Assembly (NCBI GenBank): GCA_037013495.1
Contig: CM072801.1
Span: 37,002,001 to 37,066,000, forward strand
DNA: 64,000 nucleotides
Reading direction: 5' to 3'
Source: Hippophae tibetana
Taxonomy: Eukaryota; Streptophyta; Magnoliopsida; Rosales; Elaeagnaceae
Of this stretch, positions 37,311-48,862 are shown in pieces (within the stretch, counting starts at the first letter, position 1; each line of letters begins with the position of its first letter). Below the pieces are notes generated by a model that saw only the letters and a list, made by a program, of their open reading frames with translations, had not been told where the DNA came from and did no database searches. A program made the position numbers and the translations under genes.

Positions 37311-40300
37311 GTTGAGTTCCTATGTTGTCCGCCAAAAGGTTCCGTATCATTTGGTATCAAAGCCTTGGTTGCTCAAAATATGTAATTTATCTTCATATAT
37401 GTATTTTTTTGAATTTTACATTTAAAAAAACTTTTTCCATTGAATTTTTCTATTCTATCATAAGTCAAAATGTTAAAGAAAGATAGATATTTGTATACCA
37501 AGTCTTGTGTTTTCTTTCAATTTTTTTGTCATTATTTTTTCTTTCGATTTAATTTCCTAGTTTTCTTTAAATTCTTTGTATCTTCTTCATGATTTATGTT
37601 TTTTGTGGTCAACCTATCTTTGTTCTGAAAAAAACCTTAGAGCTACTCCAGTTCGCGATTTCAATCAAAACAAGGTTACTAATATGGGTTGCAACTTTAA
37701 ACTGTTGTAACTTTTAATTGGTTTATCGAAATGACTATTATAACCAATCAAATCGTTGCTCTTTCTATTCCAAACACACGCTCACAGAAAAGTTTATTTA
37801 TCGGAATCGGTTAACCAAAATTACTTCGTTTACACTACTTGCCAACCTCAAATAGTTAGGTGGCTTCTTATTGTGTTGTTTTCTGTTCTTGTTTTTTTGG
37901 GTTCCAATTTGATCATCTTAACCCTGTTCTGAGCAATTTAATCATTCTTAATCGTTGAGTTTCTATGTTGTCCGCCAAATGGTTCCGCATCATTTGGTAT
38001 CAAAGCCTTGGTTACTGAAAATATGTAATTTATCTTCATATAGGTATTTTTTTGAATTTTACATTTAAAAAAACTTTGTCCATTGAATTTTATATTCTTT
38101 CATAAGTCAAAATCACCAAGAAAGATAGATATTTGTATACCAAGTCTTGTGTTTTCTTTCAATTTTTTTGTCATTATTTTGTCTTTCGATTTAATTTCCT
38201 AGTTTTCTTTAAATTCTTTGTACCTTCTTCATGATTTATGTTTTTTGTGGTCAACCTATCTTTGTTCTTGAAAAAACCTTAGAGCTACTCGAGTTCGTGA
38301 TTTCAATCAAATATAGGTTACTAATATGGGTTGCAACTTTAAACTGTTGTAACTTTTAATTTTTTTATCGAAATGACTATTATAATCAATCAAATCGTTG
38401 CTCTTTCTATTCCAAAAACACGCTCAAAGAAAAGTTTATTTATCAGAATCGGTTAACCAAAATTACTTTGTTTACACTACTTGCCAACCTCAAATAGTTA
38501 GGTGGCTTCTTATTGCGTTGTTTTCTGTTCTTGTTCTTTTGGGTTCCAATTGGTCATCTTAACCCTATTCTAAGAAATTTAATCATTCTTAATCGTTGAG
38601 TTCCTATGTTGTCCGCCAAAAGGTTCCGTATCATTTGGTATCAAAGCCTTGGTTGCTCAAAATATGTAATTTATCTTCATATATGTATTTTTTTGAATTT
38701 TACATTTAAAAAAACTTTTTCCATTGAATTTTTCTATTCTATCATAAGTCAAAATGTTAAAGAAAGATAGATATTTGTATACCAAGTCTTGTGTTTTCTT
38801 TCAATTTTTTTGTCATTATTTTTTCTTTCGATTTAATTTCCTAGTTTTCTTTAAATTCTTTGTATCTTCTTCATGATTTATGTTTTTTGTGGTCAACCTA
38901 TCTTTGTTCTTAAAAAAACCTTAGAGCTACTCCAGTTCGCGATTTCAATCAAAACAAGGTTACTAATATGGGTTGCAACTTTAAACTGTTGTAACTTTTA
39001 ATTGGTTTATCGAAATGACTATTATAACCAATCAAATCGTTGCTCTTTCTATTCCAAAAACACGCTCACAGAAAAGTTTATTTATCGGAATCGGTTAACC
39101 AAAATTACTTCGTTTACACTACTTGCCAACCTCAAATAGTTAGGTGGCTTCTTATTGTGTTGTTTTCTGTTCTTGTTTTTTTGGGTTCCAATTTGATCAT
39201 CTTAACCCTGTTCTGAGCAATTTAATCATTCTTAATCGTTGAGTTTCTATGTTGTCCGCCAAATGGTTCCGCATCATTTGGTATCAAAGCCTTGGTTACT
39301 GAAAATATGTAATTTATCTTCATATAGGTATTTTTTTGAATTTTACATTTAAAAAAACTTTGTCCATTGAATTTTATATTCTTTCATAAGTCAAAATCAC
39401 CAAGAAAGATAGATATTTGTATACCAAGTCTTGTGTTTTCTTTCAATTTTTTTGTCATTATTTTGTCTTTCGATTTAATTTCCTAGTTTTCTTTAAATTC
39501 TTTGTACCTTCTTCATGATTTATGTTTTTTGTGGTCAACCTATCTTTGTTCTTGAAAAAACCTTAGAGCTACTCGAGTTCGTGATTTCAATCAAATATAG
39601 GTTACTAATATGGGTTGCAACTTTAAACTGTTGTAACTTTTAATTTTTTTATCGAAATGACTATTATAATCAATCAAATCGTTGCTCTTTCTATTCCAAA
39701 AACACGCTCAAAGAAAAGTTTATTTATCAGAATCGGTTAACCAAAATTACTTTGTTTACACTACTTGCCAACCTCAAATAGTTAGGTGGCTTCTTATTGC
39801 GTTGTTTTCTGTTCTTGTTCTTTTGGGTTCCAATTGGTCATCTTAACCCTATTCTAAGAAATTTAATCATTCTTAATCGTTGAGTTCCTATGTTGTCCGC
39901 CAAAAGGTTCCGTATCATTTGGTATCAAAGCCTTGGTTGCTCAAAATATGTAATTTATCTTCATATATGTATTTTTTTGAATTTTACATTTAAAAAAACT
40001 TTTTCCATTGAATTTTTCTATTCTATCATAAGTCAAAATGTTAAAGAAAGATAGATATTTGTATACCAAGTCTTGTGTTTTCTTTCAATTTTTTTGTCAT
40101 TATTTTTTCTTTCGATTTAATTTCCTAGTTTTCTTTAAATTCTTTGTATCTTCTTCATGATTTATGTTTTTTGTGGTCAACCTATCTTTGTTCTTAAAAA
40201 AACCTTAGAGCTACTCCAGTTCGCGATTTCAATCAAAACAAGGTTACTAATATGGGTTGCAACTTTAAACTGTTGTAACTTTTAATTGGTTTATCGAAAT

Positions 40301-40521
40301 GACTATTATAACCAATCAAATCGTTGCTCTTTCTATTCCAAAAACACGCTCACAGAAAAGTTTATTTATCGGAATCGGTTAACCAAAATTACTTCGTTTA
40401 CACTACTTGCCAACCTCAAATAGTTAGGTGGCTTCTTATTGTGTTGTTTTCTGTTCTTGTTTTTTTGGGTTCCAATTTGATCATCTTAACCCTGTTCTGA
40501 GCAATTTAATCATTCTTAATC
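37311..40521 (+). repeat. Two-monomer higher-order repeat, period 1284 bp, 2.5 copies
   Basis: Monomers start at 37311, 38595 and 39879 (one type, 643 bp) and at 37954 and 39238 (the other, 641 bp). The first type shares GCTCAAAATATG, CTTTTTCCATTG, AAATGTTAAAG, AAAACAAGGTTAC, TATAACCAATC and GTTCTGAGC. The second shares GAGTTTCTATG, CCAAATGGTTCC, GGTTACTGAAA, CATATAGGTATT and CACCAAG, with the CTCGAG back half. The copies at 38595 and 39879 look identical by eye. The one at 37311 differs at GTTCTGAAAA and CAAACACACG. Confidence 0.9.
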
Positions 40522-43500
40522 GTTGAGTTTCTATGTTGTCCGCCAAATGGTTCCGCATCATTTGGTATCAAAGCCTTGGTTACTGAAAATATGTAATTTA
40601 TCTTCATATAGGTATTTTTATGAATTTTACATTTAAAAAAACTTTGTCCATTGAATTTTATATTCTTTCATAAGTCAAAATCACAAAGAAAGATAGATAT
40701 TTGTATACCAAGTCTTGTGTTTTCTTTAAATTTTTTTGTCATTATTTTGTCTTTCTATTTAATTTCCTAGTTTTCTTTAAATTCTTTGTACCTTCTTCAT
40801 GATTTATGTTTTTTGTGGTCAACCTATCTTTGTTCTTGAAAAAACCTTAGAGCTACTCCAGTTCGATATTTCAATCAAAACTAGGTTACTAATATGGGTT
40901 GCAACTTTAAACTGTTGTAATTTTTAATTGGTTTATTGAAATGACTTTTATAATCAATCAAATCGTTGCTCTTTCTATTCCAAAAACACGCTCAAAGAAA
41001 AGTTTATTTATCGGAATCGGTTAACCAAAATTACTTCGTTTACACTACTTGCCAACCTCAAATAGTTAGGTGGCTTCTTATTGCGTTGTTTTTTGTTCTT
41101 GTTCTTTTGGGTTCCAATTTGATCATCTTAACCATGTTCTAAGGAATTTAATCATTCTTAATCGTTGAGTTCCTATGTTGTCCGCCAAAAGGTTCCGCAT
41201 CATTTGGTATCAAAGCCTTGGTTGCTGAAAATATGTAATTTATCTTCATATATGTATTTTTATGAATTTTACATTTAAAAAAACTTTGTCCATTGAATTT
41301 TCTATTCTTTCATAAATCAAAATCACAAAGAAAGATAGATATTTGTATACCAAGTCTTGTGTTTTCTTTCAATTTTGTTGTCATTATTTTGTCTTTCCAT
41401 TTAATTTCCTAGTTTTCTTTAAATTCTTTGTACCTTCTTCATTATTTATGTTTTTTGTGGTCAACCTATCTTTGTTCTTGAAAAAACCTTAGAGCTACTC
41501 CAGTTCGCAATTTCAATCAAAACTAGGTTTCTAATACGGGTTGCAACTTTAAACTGTTGTAACTTTTAATTGGTATATCGAAATGACTATTATAATCAAT
41601 CAAATCGTTGCTCTTTCTATTCCAAAAACACGCTCAAAGAAAAGTTTATTTATCGGAATCGGTTAACCAAAATTACTTCGTTTACACTACTTGCCAACCT
41701 CGAATAGTTACGTGGCTTCTTATTGTGTTGTTTTCTGTTCTTGTTTTTTTGGGTTCCAATTTGATCATCTTAACCCTGTTCTAAGCAATTTAATCATTCT
41801 TAATCGTTGAGTTCCTATGTTGTCCGCCAAAAGGTTCCGCATCATTTGGTATCAAAGCCTTGGTTGCTGAAAATATGTAATTTATCTTCATATATGTATT
41901 TTTATGAATTTTACATTTAAAAAAACTTTGTCCATTGAATTTTCTATTCTTTCATAAATCAAAATCACAAAGAAAGATAGATATTTGTATACCAAGTCTT
42001 GTGTTTTCTTTCAATTTTGTTGTCATTATTTTGTCTTTCCATTTAATTTCCTAGTTTTCTTTAAATTCTTTGTACCTTCTTCATTATTTATGTTTTTTGT
42101 GGTCAACCTATCTTTGTTCTTGAAAAAACCTTAGAGCTACTCCAGTTCGCAATTTCAATCAAAACTAGGTTTCTAATACGGGTTGCAACTTTAAACTGTT
42201 GTAACTTTTAATTGGTATATCGAAATGACTATTATAATCAATCAAATCGTTGCTCTTTCTATTCCAAAAACACGCTCAAAGAAATGTTTATTTATCGGAA
42301 TCGGTTAACCAAAATTACTTCATTTACACTACTTGCCAACCTCAAACAGTTAGATGGCTTCTTATTGCATTGTTTTCTTTCTCTTTCTTTGGGGTTCCAA
42401 TTTGATCATCTTAACCTTGTTCTAAGCAATTTTATCATTCTTAATCGTTGAGTTCCTATGTTGTCCGCCAAAAGGTTCCGCATCATTTGGTATCAAAGCC
42501 TTGGTTGCTGAAAATATGTAATTTATCTTCATATATGTATTTTTATGAATTTTACATTTAAAAAAACTTTGTCCATTGAATTTTATATTCTTTCATAAGT
42601 CAAAATCACAAAGAAAGATAGATATTTGTATACCAAGTCTTGTGTTTTCTTTAAATTTGATTGTAATTATATTGTCTTTCGATTTAATTTCCTAGTTTTC
42701 TTTAAATTCTTTGTACCTTCTTCATTATTTATGTTTTGTGTGGTCAACCTATCTTTGTTCTTGAAAAAACCTTAGAGCTACTCCAGTTCGATATTTCAAT
42801 CAAAACTAGGTTACTAATATGGGTTGCAACTTTAAACTGTTGTAATTTTTAATTGGTTTATTGAAATGACTTTTATAATCAATCAAATCGTTGCTCTTTC
42901 TATTCCAAAAACACGCTCAAAGAAAAGTTTATTTATCAGAATCGGTTAACCAAAATTACTTCGTTTACACTACTTGCCAACCTCAAATCGTTAGGTGGCT
43001 TCTTATTGCGTTGTTTTCTATTCTTGTTCTTTTGGGTTCCAATTTGATCATCTTAACTCTGTTCTAAGCAATTTAATCATTCTTAATCGTTGAGTTCCTA
43101 TGTTGTCCGCCAAAAGGTTCCGCATCATTTGGTATCAAAGCCTTGGTTGCTGAAAATATTTAATTTATCTTCATATATGTATTTTTATGAATTTTACATT
43201 TAAAAAAACTTTGTCCATTGAATTTTCTATTCTTTCATAAGTCAAAATCACAAAGAAAGATAGATATTTGTATACCAAGTCTTGTGTTTTCTTTCAATTT
43301 TGTTGTCATTATTTTGTCTTTCCATTTAATTTCCTAGTTTTCTTTAAATTCTTTGTACCTTCTTCATTATTTATGTTTTTTGTGGTCAACCTATCTTTGT
43401 TCTTGAAAAAACCTTAGAGCTACTCCAGTTCGCAATTTCAATCAAAACTAGGTTTCTAATACGGGTTGCAACTTTAAACTGTTGTAACTTTTAATTGGTA

Positions 43501-45013
43501 TATCGAAATGACTATTATAATCAATCAAATCGTTGCTCTTTCTATTCCAAAAACACGCTCAAAGAAAAGTTTATTTATCGGAATCGGTTAACCAAAATTA
43601 CTTCGTTTACACTACTTGCCAACCTCGAATAGTTACGTGGCTTCTTATTGTGTTGTTTTCTGTTCTTGTTTTTTTGGGTTCCAATTTGATCATCTTAACG
43701 CTGTTCTAAGCAATTTAATCATTCTTAATCGTTGAGTTCCTATGTTGTCCGCCAAAAGGTTCCGCATCATTTGGTATCAAAGCCTTGGTTGCTGAAAATA
43801 TGCAATTTATCTTCATATATGTATTTTTATGAATTTTACATTTAAAAAAACTTTGTCCATTGAATTTTATATTCTTTCATAAGTCAAAATCACAAAGAAA
43901 GATAGATATTTGTATACCAAGTCTTGTGTTTTCTTTAAATTTGATTGTAATTATATTGTCTTTCGATTTAATTTCCTAGTTTTCTTTAAATTCTTTGTAC
44001 CTTCTTCATTATTTATGTTTTGTGTGGTCAACCTATCTTTGTTCTTGAAAAAACCTTAGAGCTACTCCAGTTCGATATTTCAATCAAAACTAGGTTACTA
44101 ATATGGGTTGCAACTTTAAACTGTTGTAATTTTTAATTGGTTTATTGAAATGACTTTTATAATCAATCAAATCGTTGCTCTTTCTATTCCAAAAACACGC
44201 TCAAAGAAAAGTTTATTTATCAGAATCGGTTAACCAAAATTACTTCGTTTACACTACTTGCCAACCTCAAATAGTTAGGTGGCTTCTTATTGCGTTGTTT
44301 TCTATTCTTGTTCTTTTGGGTTCCAATTTGATCATCTTAACTCTGTTCTAAGCAATTTAATCATTCTTAATCGTTGAGTTCCTATGTTGTCCGCCAAAAG
44401 GTTCCGCATCATTTGGTATCAAAGCCTTGGTTGCTGAAAATATTTAATTTATCTTCATATATGTATTTTTATGAATTTTACATTTAAAAAAACTTTGTCC
44501 ATTGAATTTTCTATTCTTTCATAAGTCAAAATCACAAAGAAAGATAGATATTTGTATACCAAGTCTTGTGTTTTCTTTCAATTTTGTTGTCATTATTTTG
44601 TCTTTCCATTTAATTTCCTAGTTTTCTTTAAATTGTTTGTACCTTCTTCATTATTTATGGTTTTTGTGGTCAAATTATCTTTGTTCTTGAAAAAACCTTA
44701 GAGCTACACGAGTTCGCAATTTCAATCAAAACTAGGTTTCTAATACGGGTTGCAACTTTAAACTGTTGTAACTTTAAATTGGTATATCGAAATGACTATT
44801 ATAATCAATCAAATCGTTGCTCTTTCTATTCCAAAAACACGCTCAAAGAAATGTTTATTTATCGGAATCGGTTAACCAAAATTACTTCGTTTACACTACT
44901 TGCCAACCTCAAACAGTTAGATGGCTTCTTATTGCATTGTTTTCTTACTCTTTCTTTGGGGTTCTAATTTGATCATCTTAACCTTGTTCTAAGCAATTTA
45001 ATCATTCTTAATC
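40522..45013 (+). repeat. Mixed monomers, with a partial dimer of period 1284 bp
   Basis: Monomers start at 40522, 41164, 41806 (641), 42447, 43089, 43731 and 44373 (641). Those at 42447 and 43731 share TTAAATTTGATTGTAATT, ATATTGTC, TTTGTGTGG, TTCGATATTTC, GTAATTTTTAATT and GACTTTTATAATC. Those at 43089 and 44373 share ATATTTAATTTATC. This gives a dimer of 1284 bp. Monomer 40522 begins like the preceding dimer (CATATAGG) and ends like 42447 (TTCGATATTTC), so it is a junction unit. Near its end monomer 44373 is degraded, with ATTGTTTG, ATGGTTTTTG, CAAATTATC and ACACGAG. Confidence 0.8.
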
Positions 45014-45654
45014 GTTGAGTTCCTATGTTGTCCGCCAAAAGGTTCCGCATCATTTGGTATCAAAGCCTTGGTTGCTGAAAATATGTAATTTATCTTCATA
45101 TATGTATTTTTATGAATTTTACATTTAAAAAAACTTTGTCCATTGAATTTTATATTCTTTCATAAGTCAAAATCACAATGAAAGATAGATATTTGTATAC
45201 CAAGTCTTGTGTTTTCTTTCAATTTTGTTGTCATAATTTTTTCTTTCGATTTAATTTCCTAGTTTTCTTTAAATTCTTTGTATCTTCTTCATGATTTATG
45301 TTTTTTGTGGTCAACCTATCTTTGTTCTTAAAAAAACCTTAGAGCTACACCAGTTCGCAATTTCAATCAAAACTAGGTTTCTAATACGGGTTGCAACTTT
45401 AAACTGTTGTAACTTTTAATTGTTATATCGAAATGACTATTATAATCAATCAAATCATTGCTCTTTCTATTCCAAAAACACGCTCAAAGAAATGTTTATT
45501 TATCGGAATCGGTTAACCAAAATTACTTCGTTTACACTACTTGCCAACCTCAAACAGTTAGATGGCTTCTTATTGCATTGTTTTCTTTCTCTTTCTTTGG
45601 GGTTCCAATTTGATCATCTTAACCTTGTTCTAAGCAATTTAATCATTCTTAATC
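45014..45654 (+). repeat. Alpha/beta hybrid monomer
   Basis: The front half has alpha marks: AAATCACAATGAAAG, GTTGTCATAATTTTTTC, TGTATCTTCTTCATG and TTCTTAAAAAAACC. From CTACACCAG onward it has beta marks: TTCGCAATTTC, GGTTTCTAATACGGG, GAAATGTTT, CAAACAGTTAGATGG and TTGCATTG. The change of type lies within about 45332-45346, inside the shared CCTTAGAGCTAC block. Length is 641 bp. Confidence 0.8.
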
Positions 45655-47579
45655 GTTGAGTTCCTATTTTGTCCGCCAAAAGGTTCCGCATCATTTGGTA
45701 TCAAAGCCTTGGTTGCTGAAAATATGTAATATATCTTCATATATGTATTTTTTTGAATTTTACATTTAAAAAAACTTGGTCCATTGAATTTTCTATTCTA
45801 TCATAAGTCAAAATCTTAAAGAAAGATAGATATTTGTATACCAAGTCTTGTGTTTTCTTTCAATTTTGTTGTCATTATTTTGTCTTTCCATTTAATTTCC
45901 TAGTTTTCATTAAATTCTTTGTACCTTCTTCATTATTTATGTTTTTTGTGGCCAACCTATCTTTGTTCTTGAAAAAACCTTAGAGCTACTCCAGTTCGCA
46001 ATTTCAATCAAAACTAGGTTTCTAATACGGGTTGCAACTTTAAACTGTTGTAACTTTTAATTGGTATATCGAAATTACTATTATAATCAATCAAATCGTT
46101 GCTCTTTCTATTCCAAAAACACGCTCAAAGAAATGTTCATTTATCGGAATCGGTTAACCAAAATTACTTCGTTTACACTACTTGCCAACCTCGAATAGTT
46201 ACGTGGCTTCTTATTGTGTTGTTGTCTGTTCTTGTTTTTTTGGGTTGCAATTTGATCATCTTAACCCTGTTCTAAGCAATTTAATCATTCTTAATCGTTG
46301 AGTTCCTATGTTGTCCGCCAAAAGGTTCCGCATCATTTGGTATCAAAGCCTTGGTTGCTGAAAATATGTAATTTATCTTCATATATGTATTTTTTTGAAT
46401 TTTACATTTAAAAAAACTTGGTCCATTGAATTTTCTATTCTATCATAAGTCAAAATCTTAAAGAAAGATAGATATTTGTATACCAAGTCTTGTGTTTTCT
46501 TTCAATTTGGTTGTCATTATTTTGTCTTTCCATTTAATTTCCTAGTTTTCTTTAAATTCTTTGTACCTTCTTCATTATTTATGTTTTTTGTGGTCAACCT
46601 ATCTTTGTTCTTGAAAAAACCTTAGAGCTACTCCAGTTCACAATTTCAATCAAAACTAGGTTTCTAATACGGGTTGCAACTTTAAACTGTTGTAACTTTT
46701 AATTGGTATATCGATATTACTATTATAATCAATCAAATCGTTGCTCTTTCTATTCCAAAAACACGCTCAAAGAAATGTTTATTTATCGGAATCGGTTAAC
46801 CAAAATTACTTCGTTTACACTACTTGCCAACCTCAAATAGTTAGGTGGCTTCTTATTGCGTTGTTTTCTGTTCTTGTTCTTTTGGGTTCCAATTTGATCA
46901 TCTTAACCCTGTTCTAAGCAATTTAGTCATTCTTAATCGTTGAGTTCCTATGTTGTCCGCCAAAAGGTTCCGCATCATTTAGTATCCAAGCTTTGGTTGC
47001 TAAAAATATGTAATTTATCTTCATATATGTATTTTTATGAATTTTACATTTAAAAAAACTTTGTCCATTGAATTTTCTATTCTTTCATAAGTCAAAATCA
47101 CAAAGAAAGATAGATATTTGTATACCAAGTCTTGTGTTTTCTTTCAATTTTGTTGTCATTATTTTGTCTTTACATTTAATTTCCTAGTTTTCTTTAAATT
47201 CTTTGTACCTTCTTCATTATTTATGTTTTTTGTGGTCAACCTATCTTTGTTCTTGAAAAAACCTTAGAGCTACACCAGTTCGCAATTTCAATCAAAACTA
47301 GGTTTCTAATACGGGTTGCAACTTTAAACTGTTGTAACTTTTAATTGGTATATCGAAATGACTATTATAATCAATCAAATCGTTGCTCTTTCTATTCCAA
47401 AAACATGCTCAAAGAAATGTTTATTTATCGGAATCGGTTAACCAAAATTACTTCGTTTACACTACTTGCCAACCTCAAACAGTTAGATGGCTTCTTATTG
47501 CATTGTTTTCTTTCTCTTTCTTTGGGGTTCCAATTTGATCATCTTAACCTTGTTCTAATCAATTTAATCATTCTTAATC
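45655..47579 (+). repeat. Three mixed monomers (gamma-like, gamma-like, beta)
   Basis: Monomers start at 45655 and 46297 (642 bp) and 46939 (641 bp). The first two have AAACTTGGTCC and AAATCTTAAAG (gamma marks), but GGTTTCTAATACGGG in place of the gamma GGATTCTAATACGGG. Monomer 45655 ends with the CGAATAGTTACG and GTTGTTGTCTG tract seen also before 28325 and 30251. Monomer 46939 is beta, with AGTATCCAAGC at its primer-binding-site-like motif. Confidence 0.78.
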
Positions 47580-48220
47580 GTTGAGTTCCTATGTTGTCCG
47601 CCAAAAGGTTCCGCATCATTTGGTATCAAAGCCTTGGTTGCTAAAAATATGTAATTTATCTTCATATATGTATTTTTATGAATTTTACATTTAAAAAAAC
47701 TTTGTCCATTGAATTTGATATTCTTTCATAAGTCAAAATCACAATGAAAGATACATATTTGTATACCAAGTCTTGTGTTTTCTTTCAATTTTGTTGTCAT
47801 AATTTTTTCTTTCGATTTAATTTCCTAGTTTTCTTTAAATTCTTTGTATCTTCTTCATGATTTATGTTTTTTGTGGTCAACCTATCTTTGTTCTTAAAAA
47901 AACCTTAGAGCTACACCAGTTCGCAATTTCAATCAAAACTAGGTTTCTAATACGGGTTGCAACTTTAAACTGTTGTAACTTTTAATTGGTATATCGAAAT
48001 GACTATTATAATCAATCAAATCGTTGCTCTTTCTATTCCAAAAACACGCTCAAAGAAATGTTTATTTATCGGAATCGGTTAACCAAAATTACTTCGTTTA
48101 CACTACTTGCCAACCTCAAACAGTTAGATGGCTTCTTATTGCATTGTTTTCTTTCTCTTTCTTTGGGGTTCCAATTTGATCATCTTAACCTTGTTCTAAG
48201 CAATTTAATCATTCTTAATC
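47580..48220 (+). repeat. Second alpha/beta hybrid monomer
   Basis: The structure is the same as the hybrid at 45014. Alpha marks (AATTTGATATTC, ACAATGAAAGATACAT, ATAATTTTTTC, TTCTTAAAAAAACC) run up to about 47900. Beta marks (CTACACCAG, TTCGCAATTTC, GGTTTCTAATACGGG, CAAACAG, GCATTG) run from about 47910. The front half carries GATACATATT where 45014 has GATAGATATT, so the two are not simple recent copies of each other. They could descend from one older hybrid or from two exchanges at the same place. Confidence 0.8.
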
Positions 48221-48862
48221 GTTGAGTTCCTATGTTGTCCGCCAAAAGGTTCCGCATCATTTGGTATCAAAGCCTTGGTTGCTGAAAATATGTAATTTAT
48301 CTTCATATATGTATTTTTATGAATTTTACATTTAAAAAAACTTTGTCCATTCAATTTGATATTCTTTCATAAGTCAAAATCACAATGAAAGATACATATT
48401 TGTATACCAAGTCTTGTGTTTTCTTTCAATTTTGTTGTCATAATTTTTTCTTTCGATTTAATTTCCTAGTTTTCTTTAAATTCTTTGTATCTTCTTCATG
48501 ATTTATGTTTTTTGTGGTCAAGCTATCTTTGTTCTTAAAAAAACCTTAGAGCTACTCCAGTTCGCGATTTCAATCAAAACTAGGTTACTAATATGGGTTG
48601 CAACTTTAAATTGTTGTAACTTTTAATTGGTTTATCGAAATGACTATTATAATCAATCAAATCGTTGCTCTTTCTATTCCAAAAACACGCTCAAAGAAAA
48701 GTTTATTTATCGGAATCGGTTAACCAAAATTACTTCATTTACACTACTTGCCAAACTCAAATAGTTAGGTGGCTTCTTATTGCGTTGTTTTCTGTTCTTG
48801 TTCTTTTGGGTTCCAATTTGATCATCTTAACCCTGTTCTAAGCAATTTAATCATTCTTAATC
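48221..48862 (+). repeat. Alpha-type monomer
   Basis: This 642-bp unit defines the alpha type: AATTTGATATTC or TTTATATTC, CAATGAAAGATACAT, GTTGTCATAATTTTTTC, TGTATCTTCTTCATG, TTCTTAAAAAAACC, TTCGCGATTTC, GGTTACTAATATGGG, AAATTGTTG and TTGGTTTATCG. Alpha copies recur at 52070, 55278, 57203, 58486 and 61053. Confidence 0.8.

Noticed and set aside
42212-42451. A 79-residue plus-strand open frame (and 76- and 62-residue versions) in beta-type units
   Set aside because: It starts on TTG (TTGGTATATCG), exists only because one subtype has ATATC for TTATC and a shifted pyrimidine tract, and shows no domain or codon signal.
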